From Fluviicola sp. (GTDB lineage: Bacteria; Bacteroidota; Bacteroidia; Flavobacteriales_D; Crocinitomicaceae), in assembly GCA_029866325.1 (NCBI GenBank), contig JARWZO010000005.1, positions 62,001-126,000 of the forward strand: DNA of 64,000 bases, read 5' to 3'. The notes below the pieces were generated by a model, which did not search any database, had not been told where the DNA came from, and saw only the letters and a list, made by a program, of their open reading frames with translations. This document shows positions 24,678 to 33,854 of the stretch, in pieces (positions within the stretch are counted from its first letter, which is position 1; each line of letters begins with the position of its first letter). Position numbers and translations under genes: made by a program.

Positions 24678-25586
24678 CTACAACTTTGCCTCTTTTGCCG
24701 TTTGCCTGCTCCGAGCAATCGCTTTATACACCGCATTCGCTATCACCACGGCAATAATCATAGCTGAACCGATATAAAAATCATTGTTCAACAAATCGTT
24801 TTCTTCCAATATAGGAATGGCGAGTAAAATGGTATATACCGGTTCAAGATTGATGCTCAGTGCCACCGTAAATGCCCCGAGGCGTTTCATAATTTCAATG
24901 GTCGCCAAAAAAGCAAACGAAGTGCACATGATTCCCAAAAACAACAACCAGCCAATATCACTTCCGGTCATTTTAAATAGGCTTCCATTCAACATTCCCT
25001 GACTGGCAAGTACCACCGTCATAAAAACCAAACCGATCGCCATTTCATGCAACGTGATGCTCGAAGCTGGAACTTCTTCAGCCAGCTTGGCATTGAAAAC
25101 CGAAAATAATGCAGCGCACAAAGCAGATAACAATCCTACGATAAGCGCCAGATTTTGCTTCGCATCAAACGAGTCTGAAACAAAATAAATCCCGAAAATC
25201 ACCAAACAACCAAACAGGCATTCCACCCACGAAAAGCGTTTTTTCAAAATGAGTGGTTCCAGCCAAGTTACGTGCAAAGTCGTGGTGGAAAGACATAAAA
25301 TCCCTAAAGATGCGGTCGATAGTTGAATGGACATATAAAAGGTAATCCAATGCGTTGCCACGATCATTCCTACACCCAATGTTTTCAGCATCAGTTTGCG
25401 ATCAGGGATTCGCATCGGCATTTTCAGGAGATATAAACCGATTAGCAACGAAACCAATGCAATCAGGATACGCCACCACACAATGTAGAGCGCGTCGATG
25501 TGAATGAGTTTACCCAAGATTCCTGTAAATCCCCACATGAAAATGATCACATGCAACAACAAGTAATATTGGATTTTTTGAAACAT
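24678..25586 (-). CDS. EamA/DMT superfamily transporter
   Basis: Inner-membrane carrier of the drug/metabolite transporter superfamily. The 302-aa chain has about ten hydrophobic helices in two EamA repeats (for example YYLLLHVIIFMWGFTGILGKL, then WWRILIALVSLLIGLYLL, ... IALIVGLLSALCAALFSVFNAKLAEEVP starting repeat two). The C-terminus is basic (KAIARSRQTAKEAKL) and cytoplasmic. Substrates range from amino acids to purines and cannot be deduced. It is divergent from the fructose-1,6-bisphosphatase gene. Confidence 0.9.
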   Translation of the reverse strand: MFQKIQYYLLLHVIIFMWGFTGILGKLIHIDALYIVWWRILIALVSLLIGLYLLKMPMRIPDRKLMLKTLGVGMIVATHWITFYMSIQLSTASLGILCLSTTTLHVTWLEPLILKKRFSWVECLFGCLVIFGIYFVSDSFDAKQNLALIVGLLSALCAALFSVFNAKLAEEVPASSITLHEMAIGLVFMTVVLASQGMLNGSLFKMTGSDIGWLLFLGIMCTSFAFLATIEIMKRLGAFTVALSINLEPVYTILLAIPILEENDLLNNDFYIGSAMIIAVVIANAVYKAIARSRQTAKEAKL

Positions 25587-25653
25587 GGGTCAAAAGTACG
25601 ATTTTGCCTAGCAACACGATCGTCAATTCGCCGTGAAAATTAGCTTTTTTGCG

Positions 25654-25661
25654 TACTTTTG
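25654..25661 (+). promoter_or_regulatory. -7 box of fbp
   Basis: TACTTTTG, a perfect TAnnTTTG, 16 bases before the ATG at 25677, which implies a very short 5' leader of about ten bases. Confidence 0.6.
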
Positions 25662-25676
25662 CTAAAATTTTTCGGC

Positions 25677-26696
25677 ATGTCACACATTACCACATTGAAT
25701 GAATTTATCATGGATCGTCAGGCTGATTTTCCGGGAGCATCCGGCGAATTGTCACGTATCCTAAATGATATTGCTGTAGCATCTAAAATTGTAAGTCGTG
25801 ATGTGCGCAGAGCCGGTTTGGTAGACCACATTCTGGGCGCACAAGGCGAAACCAACATTCAGGGTGAAGAGCAACAAAAGCTTGATGTGGTAGCCGATAA
25901 CCAGTTTATCCGCGTGTTTGAATCGGGTGGAGAAATTTGTGGAATCGCTTCTGAAGAAAACGACGATTACGTGGCATTCAACGATGAAGTTGCCAAAAAC
26001 GGAAAGTATGTGGTGTTGTTCGATCCGCTCGACGGTTCATCCAATATCGATGTCAACGTTTCTATTGGAACCATTTTTTCGGTGTACAAACGTAAATCAC
26101 AGCGTGGAACGTTAGCTACACTCGAAGATATGTTGCAACCCGGTACCGACCAGATTGCCGCCGGATATGTGCTTTACGGTTCATCTACGATGTTGGTTTA
26201 CACCACCGGAAAAGGCGTGAACGGTTTTACACTTGATCCGTCGATTGGTGAATTTTGCCTGTCGCACCCCAATATGCAGACACCTGAAACCGGACGTTTG
26301 TATGCCATGAACGAAGGAAACATCGACGAATGCGAACAAGGTGTACGCGATTACATTCGCTTCTGCCAGCAAGTTCATCCTGATACAAACAAGCCTTATT
26401 CGGGAAGATACATTGGTTCGTTGGTAGCCGATTTTCACCGCAATCTCATCAAAGGTGGCATCTATATTTACCCGGCAACCAATCAATCACCAGAAGGAAA
26501 ATTGCGTTTGTTGTACGAATGCAACCCACTTGCGATGATTGCCGAACAAGCCGGAGGATTGGCAACAGCAGGAACACAGCGTGTATTGGATATCAAACCG
26601 GAACGTCTGCACCAGCGCGTGCCGTTTTTCGTAGGCTCGAAACAAATGATGGAAAAAGCCATTGCGTGTTTGGAAGCAACGAAAAGTGTTGTCTGA
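25677..26696 (+). CDS. fbp: Class I fructose-1,6-bisphosphatase
   Basis: Hydrolyses fructose 1,6-bisphosphate to fructose 6-phosphate in gluconeogenesis. Metal and substrate motifs: [40 protein letters not shown] (the class I signature), and the C-terminal [21 protein letters not shown]. Length is 339 aa, normal. A TTG 18 bases upstream gives a longer frame, but it overlaps the promoter, so the ATG at 25677 ([10 protein letters not shown]) is used. The next gene starts 13 bases after the stop, so both are probably co-transcribed. Confidence 0.96.
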   Translation: MSHITTLNEFIMDRQADFPGASGELSRILNDIAVASKIVSRDVRRAGLVDHILGAQGETNIQGEEQQKLDVVADNQFIRVFESGGEICGIASEENDDYVAFNDEVAKNGKYVVLFDPLDGSSNIDVNVSIGTIFSVYKRKSQRGTLATLEDMLQPGTDQIAAGYVLYGSSTMLVYTTGKGVNGFTLDPSIGEFCLSHPNMQTPETGRLYAMNEGNIDECEQGVRDYIRFCQQVHPDTNKPYSGRYIGSLVADFHRNLIKGGIYIYPATNQSPEGKLRLLYECNPLAMIAEQAGGLATAGTQRVLDIKPERLHQRVPFFVGSKQMMEKAIACLEATKSVV

Positions 26697-26709
26697 TAAT
26701 CGCGTAAAG

Positions 26710-27840
26710 ATGAAACACTCTTTCCACCTTTTGTCATTAATTGTAGTGCTTTTCTCAAAGCAGCAGTGCCTTTCTCAAGACAATACCCAAGTGTGGATTG
26801 ACGAGCGACGCATTTCGTTGTACTTCGATGATTCAACCTGCTGGACCTATTTTAGCAGTATAAACGGGCGCTTTTTAATCAAAGAAGATAAATTGTTTGT
26901 TGAAAGTGAGGTTGATTATGAGAACAATATCGATTATTCGCAAAAATTTATCCCCGGAAAGGATGATCTGGCGTTTCAAATTTGTAAAAAGACCGATTCA
27001 TCGTTGGTATTGCATCCGTTAAACATTCAGGCAATACAAGCTTCCTTTGAAATGACCTTCGAATACATGGACACCTACCGTTTAGATTGGTACAAAAAGT
27101 ACCTTGATGAACTCACGGCTGCCAAGAAAAAAAAACAGCGCGAAAAGGTCATTCAAAAGTGGCGCGAGGAGCATGATTTTTATGTAGATACATTGCGGTT
27201 TCGTCTATGGCCTTCGTTGTATGAAGAAGTTCGCATCGATTCGCTCTGCTATTCTACTATGAGCTACGATTTTTATCGACCGGATTCAATTACATATCAC
27301 GATTTTAAATTGTCGGGCGACGGGCGTTTTTTCACATCCTGGTCACGGGCATTCGCTCCGGAAGCTAACAGGGTTAAGCTCATTTTGATGCAAGATGAAA
27401 TTCAGTTTATAGCACCACCGATCACTGATATGCCTTATGATGAATTGGAATTGCCATTAGAGGAAACACTAGAACTCGATCCTGCAATAGAAGGTTATTT
27501 AGATGAGTCAATCGGAATCTATAAAGGAAAAGTATCCATAGAGGGAATGAATTACGTGAACGAAAAAGTTTCCGAAATCGGGATCTCAACCTTGGCAGGC
27601 GATTCAATGGAAAAAAACATAGACTATCTCGACGAATACCGGGCTCGGTTGCGTATTTATTATAACGGAACCTACAAAGATTTTGTCATGAAAAATGGCA
27701 TGGGGGTTGAGTTTTTGCTGCAGGAACTCGTTAACGGATTGGATATTTTATACGAGGAATTTACGGAATTTGAACCTCATTCCGGTGCTCCGATAGTATT
27801 CCCGACTTCTTATACCACAACACCGTTTACAACCAGATGA
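26710..27840 (+). CDS. Secreted protein of unknown function
   Basis: No family recognised. The N-terminus MKHSFHLLSLIVVLFSKQQCLS is a signal peptide, so the product (376 aa) is exported to the periplasm or outer membrane. It is rich in acidic and aromatic residues (WIDERRISLYFDD, DFYRPDSITYHDF, YNGTYKDFVMKNG). A charged helix (DELTAAKKKKQREKVIQKWREE) occurs near residues 137-158. It lies 13 bases after fbp on the same strand, a probable operon without an obvious functional link. A longer frame from 26662 overlaps fbp and is rejected. Confidence 0.7.
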   Translation: MKHSFHLLSLIVVLFSKQQCLSQDNTQVWIDERRISLYFDDSTCWTYFSSINGRFLIKEDKLFVESEVDYENNIDYSQKFIPGKDDLAFQICKKTDSSLVLHPLNIQAIQASFEMTFEYMDTYRLDWYKKYLDELTAAKKKKQREKVIQKWREEHDFYVDTLRFRLWPSLYEEVRIDSLCYSTMSYDFYRPDSITYHDFKLSGDGRFFTSWSRAFAPEANRVKLILMQDEIQFIAPPITDMPYDELELPLEETLELDPAIEGYLDESIGIYKGKVSIEGMNYVNEKVSEIGISTLAGDSMEKNIDYLDEYRARLRIYYNGTYKDFVMKNGMGVEFLLQELVNGLDILYEEFTEFEPHSGAPIVFPTSYTTTPFTTR

Positions 27841-27865
27841 AACAGGTTAAGTTTAAAGGCTGGGA

Positions 27866-28762
27866 TTACTCAAACCCATTTCGTTTATTCTGTTCCTGAT
27901 AGTTAGACGTCAATGGATAAAACCCGTAACGTTTGACCAATTGCTGTCCTTTTTGCGAAAGTTCAAAATGGAGAAACTTCTGCACCAATTTGTTGCCTGT
28001 GTCATTGATGTACTGATATAATGGACGAACCAATGGGTATTCACCGCTTACAACAGCCAATTCCTGAAAGGGAGAATATGCACTGCCACCTTCAATATAA
28101 AGATTCATCGCCCAAACTTTAGCAGTTGGAACTCCCGATTTTTCTCTGATGGAAGCAGATCCCACATAACCGATCCCACCAAGATGGGTGTTTATTTTTT
28201 TAATGATTTCCTCATTGTCTTTCACCGTTACACTGTTTTTAGGAAAACCCTGCTTGCAAAACTGACTGCGGATATATGCATTTGTTCCGGAAGCCTCATT
28301 TCGGGTGTAAACGGTAATCGGAACATCAGGTCCGCCCAAACTCTTCCAATTGGTAATTGTGCCATCGAGAATTCGGGCCAATTGCAAGGTAGAAAGCGAG
28401 TCGATTCCCAGTTTGGGATTGGTAATAATAGCAATGGCATCAATGGCAATCACAATTTCGGAATGTGAATGTCCTTTATTTGTGTTGAATGCCACTTCTT
28501 CTTCAGTGATACTGCGAGACGCATTGGCAATGACGCATTCATCCATAGAAAGCGCCTTGAATCCCTCAGCTGTACCGCCGCTCGAAACAGTTATCGGAAA
28601 AGAATGGTCTTTGCTGAACTCTTCGGCAAGGTGTTTTACGAGCGGGTATTCGGTGTCGGAACCTTTGATGGTGACAGACGAATCCGATGCCGGAATTTTT
28701 TCACTGCAAGAAGCAATTAAAAGACCGGTTGAACAGAACAAAAAATAAACGAATGAACGCAT
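27866..28762 (-). CDS. PstS-like phosphate-binding lipoprotein
   Basis: Substrate-binding protein of the PstS/PBP-like family. An SPII signal (MRSFVYFLFCSTGLLIASC, lipobox Cys19) makes it a lipoprotein. The phosphate-binding loops are visible: KGSDTEYPLVKHLAEEF, SSGGTAEGFKAL, IANASRSITEEE and the TRNEASGTNAY motif. Length (298 aa) is normal. pstC, pstA, pstB and phoU are absent here, so it either serves a transporter encoded elsewhere or has another role (sensing, exopolyphosphate). It is divergent from mfd. Confidence 0.85.
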   Translation of the reverse strand: MRSFVYFLFCSTGLLIASCSEKIPASDSSVTIKGSDTEYPLVKHLAEEFSKDHSFPITVSSGGTAEGFKALSMDECVIANASRSITEEEVAFNTNKGHSHSEIVIAIDAIAIITNPKLGIDSLSTLQLARILDGTITNWKSLGGPDVPITVYTRNEASGTNAYIRSQFCKQGFPKNSVTVKDNEEIIKKINTHLGGIGYVGSASIREKSGVPTAKVWAMNLYIEGGSAYSPFQELAVVSGEYPLVRPLYQYINDTGNKLVQKFLHFELSQKGQQLVKRYGFYPLTSNYQEQNKRNGFE

Positions 28763-28990
28763 TGTTGAAAGTTTTCACAAAGGTCTCAATCTTATAAGTG
28801 TTACTCATTACTGAAACTTTAATCATTGATTAGTCTTGCAATTCGTGCTTTCTTCTAGCCTCTGTGCTTTAAATGAAGGATATAGCATATTCCTAAAGGA
28901 AAAAGCATCATTTCAATGTTATCAAATAGAAAGGTTTTCATGAAGCAAAGTTGACTAAATCCATTTGCTAGAAAAGAGCTGTGTTAAGTC

Positions 28991-29048
28991 GTTGGGTCTT
29001 TCACACAAGAACCCAACTTGAGGTTACAATCTGAAACCTCAAGTTTTA
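28991..29048 (+). terminator. Two tandem stem-loops, second terminator-like
   Basis: GTTGGGT (28991-28997) pairs with ACCCAAC (29011-29017). Directly after, ACTTGAGGTT (29016-29025) pairs perfectly with AACCTCAAGT (29035-29044), followed by TTTAA. No known gene reads into them on the plus strand. Confidence 0.55.
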
Positions 29049-29082
29049 ACAGGATGGCCCCTTTTCAATTTTACATTTTCAA

Positions 29083-29111
29083 TTGATAATTCAAAATAGC
29101 CCTATCTTTGC
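29083..29111 (+). promoter_or_regulatory. Promoter of mfd
   Basis: TTG (29083-29085), 18 bases, then perfect TATCTTTG (29104-29111). The ATG is at 29170, so the leader is about 50 bases. Confidence 0.65.
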
Positions 29112-29169
29112 ACAACCAAACAAACCCCCCTTTTTCGGGTTATAGACAGACAACGACGCAAATCCCCCA

Positions 29170-32100
29170 ATGGAACAAACACAATTCAAAGCGCTTTTCA
29201 AACGACTTCCCGGAATCGATCAAACGGCCAATGCCTTGCAGGAAGCCGAAGTCCGCATTCATTGGAAAGGATTGGTTGGCTCGTCGAAATCGATGGCTGC
29301 CGCTGCCGTGGCTGAACAAGTGCCCGGACATCACGTGTTTGTGTTACAAGATAAAGAAGCCGCAGCGTATTTTCTCAATGATTTGGAACAATTGTATCCC
29401 GGCGAAAGTCAGGTCTTGTTTTATCCGGCTTCTTACCGTGCTCCATACCAACTCGAAGAAACCGACAACGCAAACGTGGTAGCGCGTGCTGAAGTTTTGG
29501 AGAAAATCAACAACGGTCGCAATTGCTGGGTGATTACTTATCCGCAAGCTTTGTTTGAACGTGTTCCGACCCAAAAACGACTCGCCGAAAACACCATGCG
29601 TGTAGAACGCAATAAGAAATATTCTATCGACTTTTTCAACGAATTGCTCCTGGAATATGGCTTCGAGCGCGTTGATTTTGTGTACGAACCGGGGCAGTTT
29701 TCCATTCGTGGGGGAATTGTAGATATTTTCTCCTTTTCCAACGATCATCCGTTTCGGGTCGAATTTTTCGGCGATGAGGTCGATTCCATTCGTACGTTCG
29801 ATCCTGTTTCGCAGTTGTCTGTCAGCACCCACACTCATTTTTCCATCGTTCCGAACGTGCAAAAACAATTGGTTCTCGACGGCAACGGAACCTTTTTGGA
29901 ATTCATCGGAAAACACACAACAATCTGGCTTGCTTCGCACGAAATGGTGGAAAAAGCCCTCGAGAAAGATTACGAAAAAGCGGTTTCCACCTACGATAAA
30001 CTCAACAAAGATACTGTTCGACATAGTTTACCAAACGAGTTGTACATGCATCCCGCCGATTGGAAAACGCAACTGAAACAGTGTTCCACTATCGAATTCG
30101 GTCCCGATTATCATTTCAAGGCAACAACGGTCGTTTCGTTCAACATTCAGCCGCAACCGGCATTTAATAAAGACTTCGAACTGCTGAAAACAGATCTTAT
30201 TCAGCGGAAGAATCAGGGATCTACCAACCTCATTTTCTCCAATCAACCCAAGCAGATTGAGCGCTTGTACCAGATTTTCGAAGACATAGGCGGTGAAGTT
30301 GAATTTGTACCGATGAACATTGCCTTGCACGAAGGATTCATCGCTCCGGAGCTGAAATTGGTGTGTTATACCGATCACCAGATTTTTGAGCGTTATCATC
30401 GTTTCAAACTCAAAGAAGGATTTCGTCAGGCCAAACAAGCACTCACGCTCAAAGAATTATACAACCTGCAAAAGGGCGATTACGTAACACACATCGATCA
30501 TGGTGTGGGTCAGTTTTCGGGCTTGCAAACCATTGATGTCAACGGAAAACAACAGGAAGCCATTCGCTTGGTTTACCGCGACGGTGATGTGTTGTATGTG
30601 AGTATTCACTCCTTGCACCGCATTTCCAAGTTTACCGGAAAAGAAGGTTCGGCACCCAAAATGAACAAACTGGGTACGCAAGCTTGGGCAACGCTGAAAC
30701 AAAAAACGAAGAAAAAGATCAAGGAACTGGCCTTCGATTTGATCCAACTCTACGCCAAACGTCGCAGTCAGCCCGGTTATGCTTTTTTGCCCGATACCTA
30801 TTTGCAAAATGAGTTGGAGGCGTCGTTTATGTATGAAGATACGCCCGACCAACTCAAAGCCACGCAAGCCATCAAGGAAGACATGGAAAAACCCATTCCG
30901 ATGGATCGCCTTATTTGCGGTGATGTTGGTTTTGGGAAAACCGAAGTTGCCATTCGTGCCGCGTTTAAAGCAGTAGCCGATAGTAAACAAGTAGCAGTGT
31001 TGGTTCCAACTACCATTTTGTGCCACCAACACGCGCGTTCGTTTGCCGAACGACTCAAACAATTCCCATGTACGGTCGATTATGTGAACCGTTTTAAATC
31101 GGCCAAAGAAATTACCGAAACACTCAAACGCCTCGAAAAAGGACAAATCGATATTTTGATCGGAACCCATAAAATTGTGGGAGAACGCGTCAAATTCAAA
31201 GACCTCGGACTTATCATCATTGACGAAGAGCAAAAATTCGGCGTAGCGGTGAAAGACAAACTCAAAACGCTGAAAGCAACAGTGGATACACTTACGCTTA
31301 CGGCAACACCCATTCCGCGAACGCTTCAGTTTTCATTGATGGGCGCGCGCGATTTGAGCATCATCAATACTCCTCCACCAAACAGACAGCCGGTATTAAC
31401 CGAAGTGGTTCAATTCAACGAAGAAATCATCCGCGATGCCATTGCTTATGAAGTGAGTCGTGGCGGACAGGTGTATTTTGTAAACAACCGTTTGGCGAAC
31501 ATCAAAGAAATTGCGGGCATGATTTCGCGCTTGTGTCCGGGTGTTCGTGTGGGCATCGGTCACGGACAAATGGACGGAAAGCAGCTCGAAAAAATCATGA
31601 TGGATTTCATCAACGGCGAATACGATGTGTTGCTGGCCACTACGATTATTGAGTCGGGAATCGATATTTCTAACGCCAATACGATTCTCATCAACGATGC
31701 ACACAACTTCGGGTTGAGCGATTTGCACCAGTTGCGCGGTCGCGTTGGTCGATCCAATAAAAAAGGATTTTGTTACCTCATCGCACCGTCATTTAGTTTA
31801 CTTACTTCCGAAGCGCGTAAACGTTTGGAAGCTTTGGTGCAATTCTCCGATTTGGGTTCGGGCTTCAACATTGCCATGAAAGACCTAGATATTCGTGGCG
31901 CAGGAAACCTCTTGGGTGGCGAACAAACCGGGTTCATTTCCGAAATCGGATTCGAGATGTATCAGAAAATTCTCAATGAAGCCATTGAAGAACTTCGCGA
32001 AGAAGAATTCAAGGATCTGTTCGAAGAACGTACCACCGATCAATTGACATCTTATGTACGTGATTGTGTGCTTGAAACCGACTTCGAACTGCGCATTCCT

Positions 32101-32508
32101 GAAGATTACATCAACAATGTAGCCGAGCGTTTGAGTATCTATCAGGAATTGGATGGTTTATCTACTTCCGAAGAACTGGAACAACACAAACAACAACTCA
32201 TCGACCGTTTCGGACCAATGCCACGTTTGGTGAAAGAATTGTTCCACTCCTTTGAAATGCGTTGGCTGGCGCAGGAAATCGGCTTCGAACGCTTGGTGAT
32301 CAAATCGGGAACCATGATCGGTTATTTCGTGGCCAATTCACAATCGAAATACTACGATTCGCCCCAGTTTACGCAAGTTCTCAAATACGTGCAGCAGCAA
32401 CCCAAAGATTGTAAACTCAGCGAGAAAAACGACCGCTTACGCATGTTGTATACCAACGTGATGAGTATGGATCAGGCTTTTGCGCGGTTGAAGGAGATTG
32501 GGAGTTGA
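29170..32508 (+). CDS. mfd: Transcription-repair coupling factor
   Basis: Removes RNA polymerase stalled at DNA damage and recruits UvrA. Domains in order: UvrB-like N-terminal modules (VGSSKSMAAAAVAEQ ... GEVEFVP), the RNA-polymerase-interacting CarD-like domain (LKEGDYVTHIDHGVGQF type, seen as LQKGDYVTHIDHGVGQF near residue 435), the translocase lobes (GDVGFGKTEVAIRAAF near 584; DEEQKFGV near 685; TATPIPRTL; ESGIDISNANTILI; QLRGRVGRS) and the C-terminal TRCF domain. Length (1112 aa) is slightly short of the E. coli protein, as in other Bacteroidota. Single-gene unit. Confidence 0.97.
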   Translation: MEQTQFKALFKRLPGIDQTANALQEAEVRIHWKGLVGSSKSMAAAAVAEQVPGHHVFVLQDKEAAAYFLNDLEQLYPGESQVLFYPASYRAPYQLEETDNANVVARAEVLEKINNGRNCWVITYPQALFERVPTQKRLAENTMRVERNKKYSIDFFNELLLEYGFERVDFVYEPGQFSIRGGIVDIFSFSNDHPFRVEFFGDEVDSIRTFDPVSQLSVSTHTHFSIVPNVQKQLVLDGNGTFLEFIGKHTTIWLASHEMVEKALEKDYEKAVSTYDKLNKDTVRHSLPNELYMHPADWKTQLKQCSTIEFGPDYHFKATTVVSFNIQPQPAFNKDFELLKTDLIQRKNQGSTNLIFSNQPKQIERLYQIFEDIGGEVEFVPMNIALHEGFIAPELKLVCYTDHQIFERYHRFKLKEGFRQAKQALTLKELYNLQKGDYVTHIDHGVGQFSGLQTIDVNGKQQEAIRLVYRDGDVLYVSIHSLHRISKFTGKEGSAPKMNKLGTQAWATLKQKTKKKIKELAFDLIQLYAKRRSQPGYAFLPDTYLQNELEASFMYEDTPDQLKATQAIKEDMEKPIPMDRLICGDVGFGKTEVAIRAAFKAVADSKQVAVLVPTTILCHQHARSFAERLKQFPCTVDYVNRFKSAKEITETLKRLEKGQIDILIGTHKIVGERVKFKDLGLIIIDEEQKFGVAVKDKLKTLKATVDTLTLTATPIPRTLQFSLMGARDLSIINTPPPNRQPVLTEVVQFNEEIIRDAIAYEVSRGGQVYFVNNRLANIKEIAGMISRLCPGVRVGIGHGQMDGKQLEKIMMDFINGEYDVLLATTIIESGIDISNANTILINDAHNFGLSDLHQLRGRVGRSNKKGFCYLIAPSFSLLTSEARKRLEALVQFSDLGSGFNIAMKDLDIRGAGNLLGGEQTGFISEIGFEMYQKILNEAIEELREEEFKDLFEERTTDQLTSYVRDCVLETDFELRIPEDYINNVAERLSIYQELDGLSTSEELEQHKQQLIDRFGPMPRLVKELFHSFEMRWLAQEIGFERLVIKSGTMIGYFVANSQSKYYDSPQFTQVLKYVQQQPKDCKLSEKNDRLRMLYTNVMSMDQAFARLKEIGS

Positions 32509-32650
32509 GAGGATAGATTTTGCGGTAAAATCACCGTTTTCCGGACTAATTTTTACGCTAAAAAATTCCGTAATATTGCGGGATTACTGAATTTAAAATA
32601 ATGATAATCAGTGATTTAACACCTATAAATCAAAAAAAGCCTATGTTGAT

Positions 32651-33802
32651 TTACTTCAACACCCACCCTGCTAACCCTTCGGCTTTTAATTTCGGATTGA
32701 GTTCATTGAACTGAGCGCCATCACCCGCACTTACACGAGTTAAATTTCCGCCGGGAAGTGTTTTGGCATCAAAACCTTTTGAGCGAAGTGTTTTCACCAA
32801 TTGATTGGCGTTGCTCACATCGCTGAAACAACCCACAATGATATACGATCCTGATGAAGAAACAGGAGTTACCTGAACAGGGGTTGGCGTTGGTTGCGAA
32901 ACCGGTTCAAGGTTCGTTACTTCAACAGAGCCGTCATTGTTTGGAATCCGTACCGGAACAAACGTTTCGTCGTCCAATGAGAAAGAGAATACCGAAACAC
33001 CTTCCGGAATGTTATCAAGTTGCGATTGTGGTACTTCTCTTTGAGGAATCGTATATGTTTTTGTTGAAGGTTGGTAAGCCGGAGCTGTTTTTTGATGGAA
33101 CGGATTAAAATCGCTCAGTGAAAGCATTCCCGACTCTAACACATCTGTTTTCATCGGAATCCACAACGAGTAAAAAACTATCGGCAAAATAGCCGCTGCT
33201 GCTGCATATCGCCAAACACGTGCCGGTTTTTTAGGCATGTTGATGGCAATTACCGGAACTTCGTTGTGTGTTTCTTCTGCAACAACTTCTATATTAGAAG
33301 GTTGAAATTCAACCAACGGTTCAGTAAGTGTTTCACGCACCAATTCCTGAATGGCTTCGTGCGCTATTTTGGCTTCTACATCCGCCGATGAAACAAAATG
33401 AATGGCGCCTAAACCATACGATTCCATCAACAAGTTGTAAAAACGATCTTGCTCAAAACAGAGGTTACGTTCCTGATCGAGGTACAAAAATCCCACGCGA
33501 TCAATGGAAATGCGTTGTCCAAGTTTCAACTGATTGTCCCAAAGCGAAACTGCATTTGAAACAGCTGCCTGCGCTTCGTTGTAAGGAACGTTGTTTTGGT
33601 GCGAAAAAGTAGCAATCAACAAACCGTCGTTATTGATCAGTTGTCGATTAAACAAGATGGCTTTTCGCGGTGGAGTCATGGTGCCATTCACAGCATCGAG
33701 CTGTGCACCAACGCGTTGAGTTACAAACCCACCGAATGTTGGCACAATCACACAATTGTGTTGCAATAATAAATCACCAATAATTCCCTCAACTGTCAGC
33801 AT
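32651..33802 (-). CDS. HU-CCDC81 and SPOR domain membrane protein
   Basis: A Bacteroidota-type protein with two N-terminal HU-like (HU-CCDC81_bac) domains (LTVEGIIGDLLLQHNCVIVP ... PRKAILFNRQL ... AQAAVSNAVSLW, then QRISIDRVGFLYLD), one membrane segment (WRYAAAAAILPIVFYSLWIP, about residues 199-218), a low-complexity Pro/Thr/Gln linker and a C-terminal SPOR domain (SYIIVGCFSDVSNANQLVKTL). SPOR domains bind denuded septal peptidoglycan, and HU-like domains suggest contact with DNA or protein on the cytoplasmic side; a link between chromosome and division site is inference. Length is 383 aa. It is 52 bases downstream of kdsB on the same strand. Confidence 0.85.
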   Translation of the reverse strand: MLTVEGIIGDLLLQHNCVIVPTFGGFVTQRVGAQLDAVNGTMTPPRKAILFNRQLINNDGLLIATFSHQNNVPYNEAQAAVSNAVSLWDNQLKLGQRISIDRVGFLYLDQERNLCFEQDRFYNLLMESYGLGAIHFVSSADVEAKIAHEAIQELVRETLTEPLVEFQPSNIEVVAEETHNEVPVIAINMPKKPARVWRYAAAAAILPIVFYSLWIPMKTDVLESGMLSLSDFNPFHQKTAPAYQPSTKTYTIPQREVPQSQLDNIPEGVSVFSFSLDDETFVPVRIPNNDGSVEVTNLEPVSQPTPTPVQVTPVSSSGSYIIVGCFSDVSNANQLVKTLRSKGFDAKTLPGGNLTRVSAGDGAQFNELNPKLKAEGLAGWVLK

Positions 33803-33854
33803 GTCACAAAGTTACAAAAACAACCTGAATGTTTACGCAAAGAAGCGGAAAGGG

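Larger units (their letters stand above)
28763..29169. other. 407-base gene-free region with tandem stem-loops
   Basis: Between the pstS-like gene and mfd. It holds two consecutive stem-loops (28991-29017 and 29016-29044) that belong to neither gene, and the mfd promoter at 29083-29111. TAGTCTTG near 28832 resembles a -7 box and could start a short plus-strand RNA ending at the second stem-loop. No open frame of note. Confidence 0.5.

Noticed and set aside
26662-26709. Longer N-terminus for the unknown protein after fbp
   Set aside because: It overlaps the end of fbp and hides the clear signal peptide starting at 26710.
29344-30024. 226-residue frame antisense to mfd
   Set aside because: Same reason; no start signal or domain.
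30457-31233. 258-residue frame antisense to mfd
   Set aside because: The mfd frame is certain; the antisense frame has no recognisable domain and reflects codon bias.
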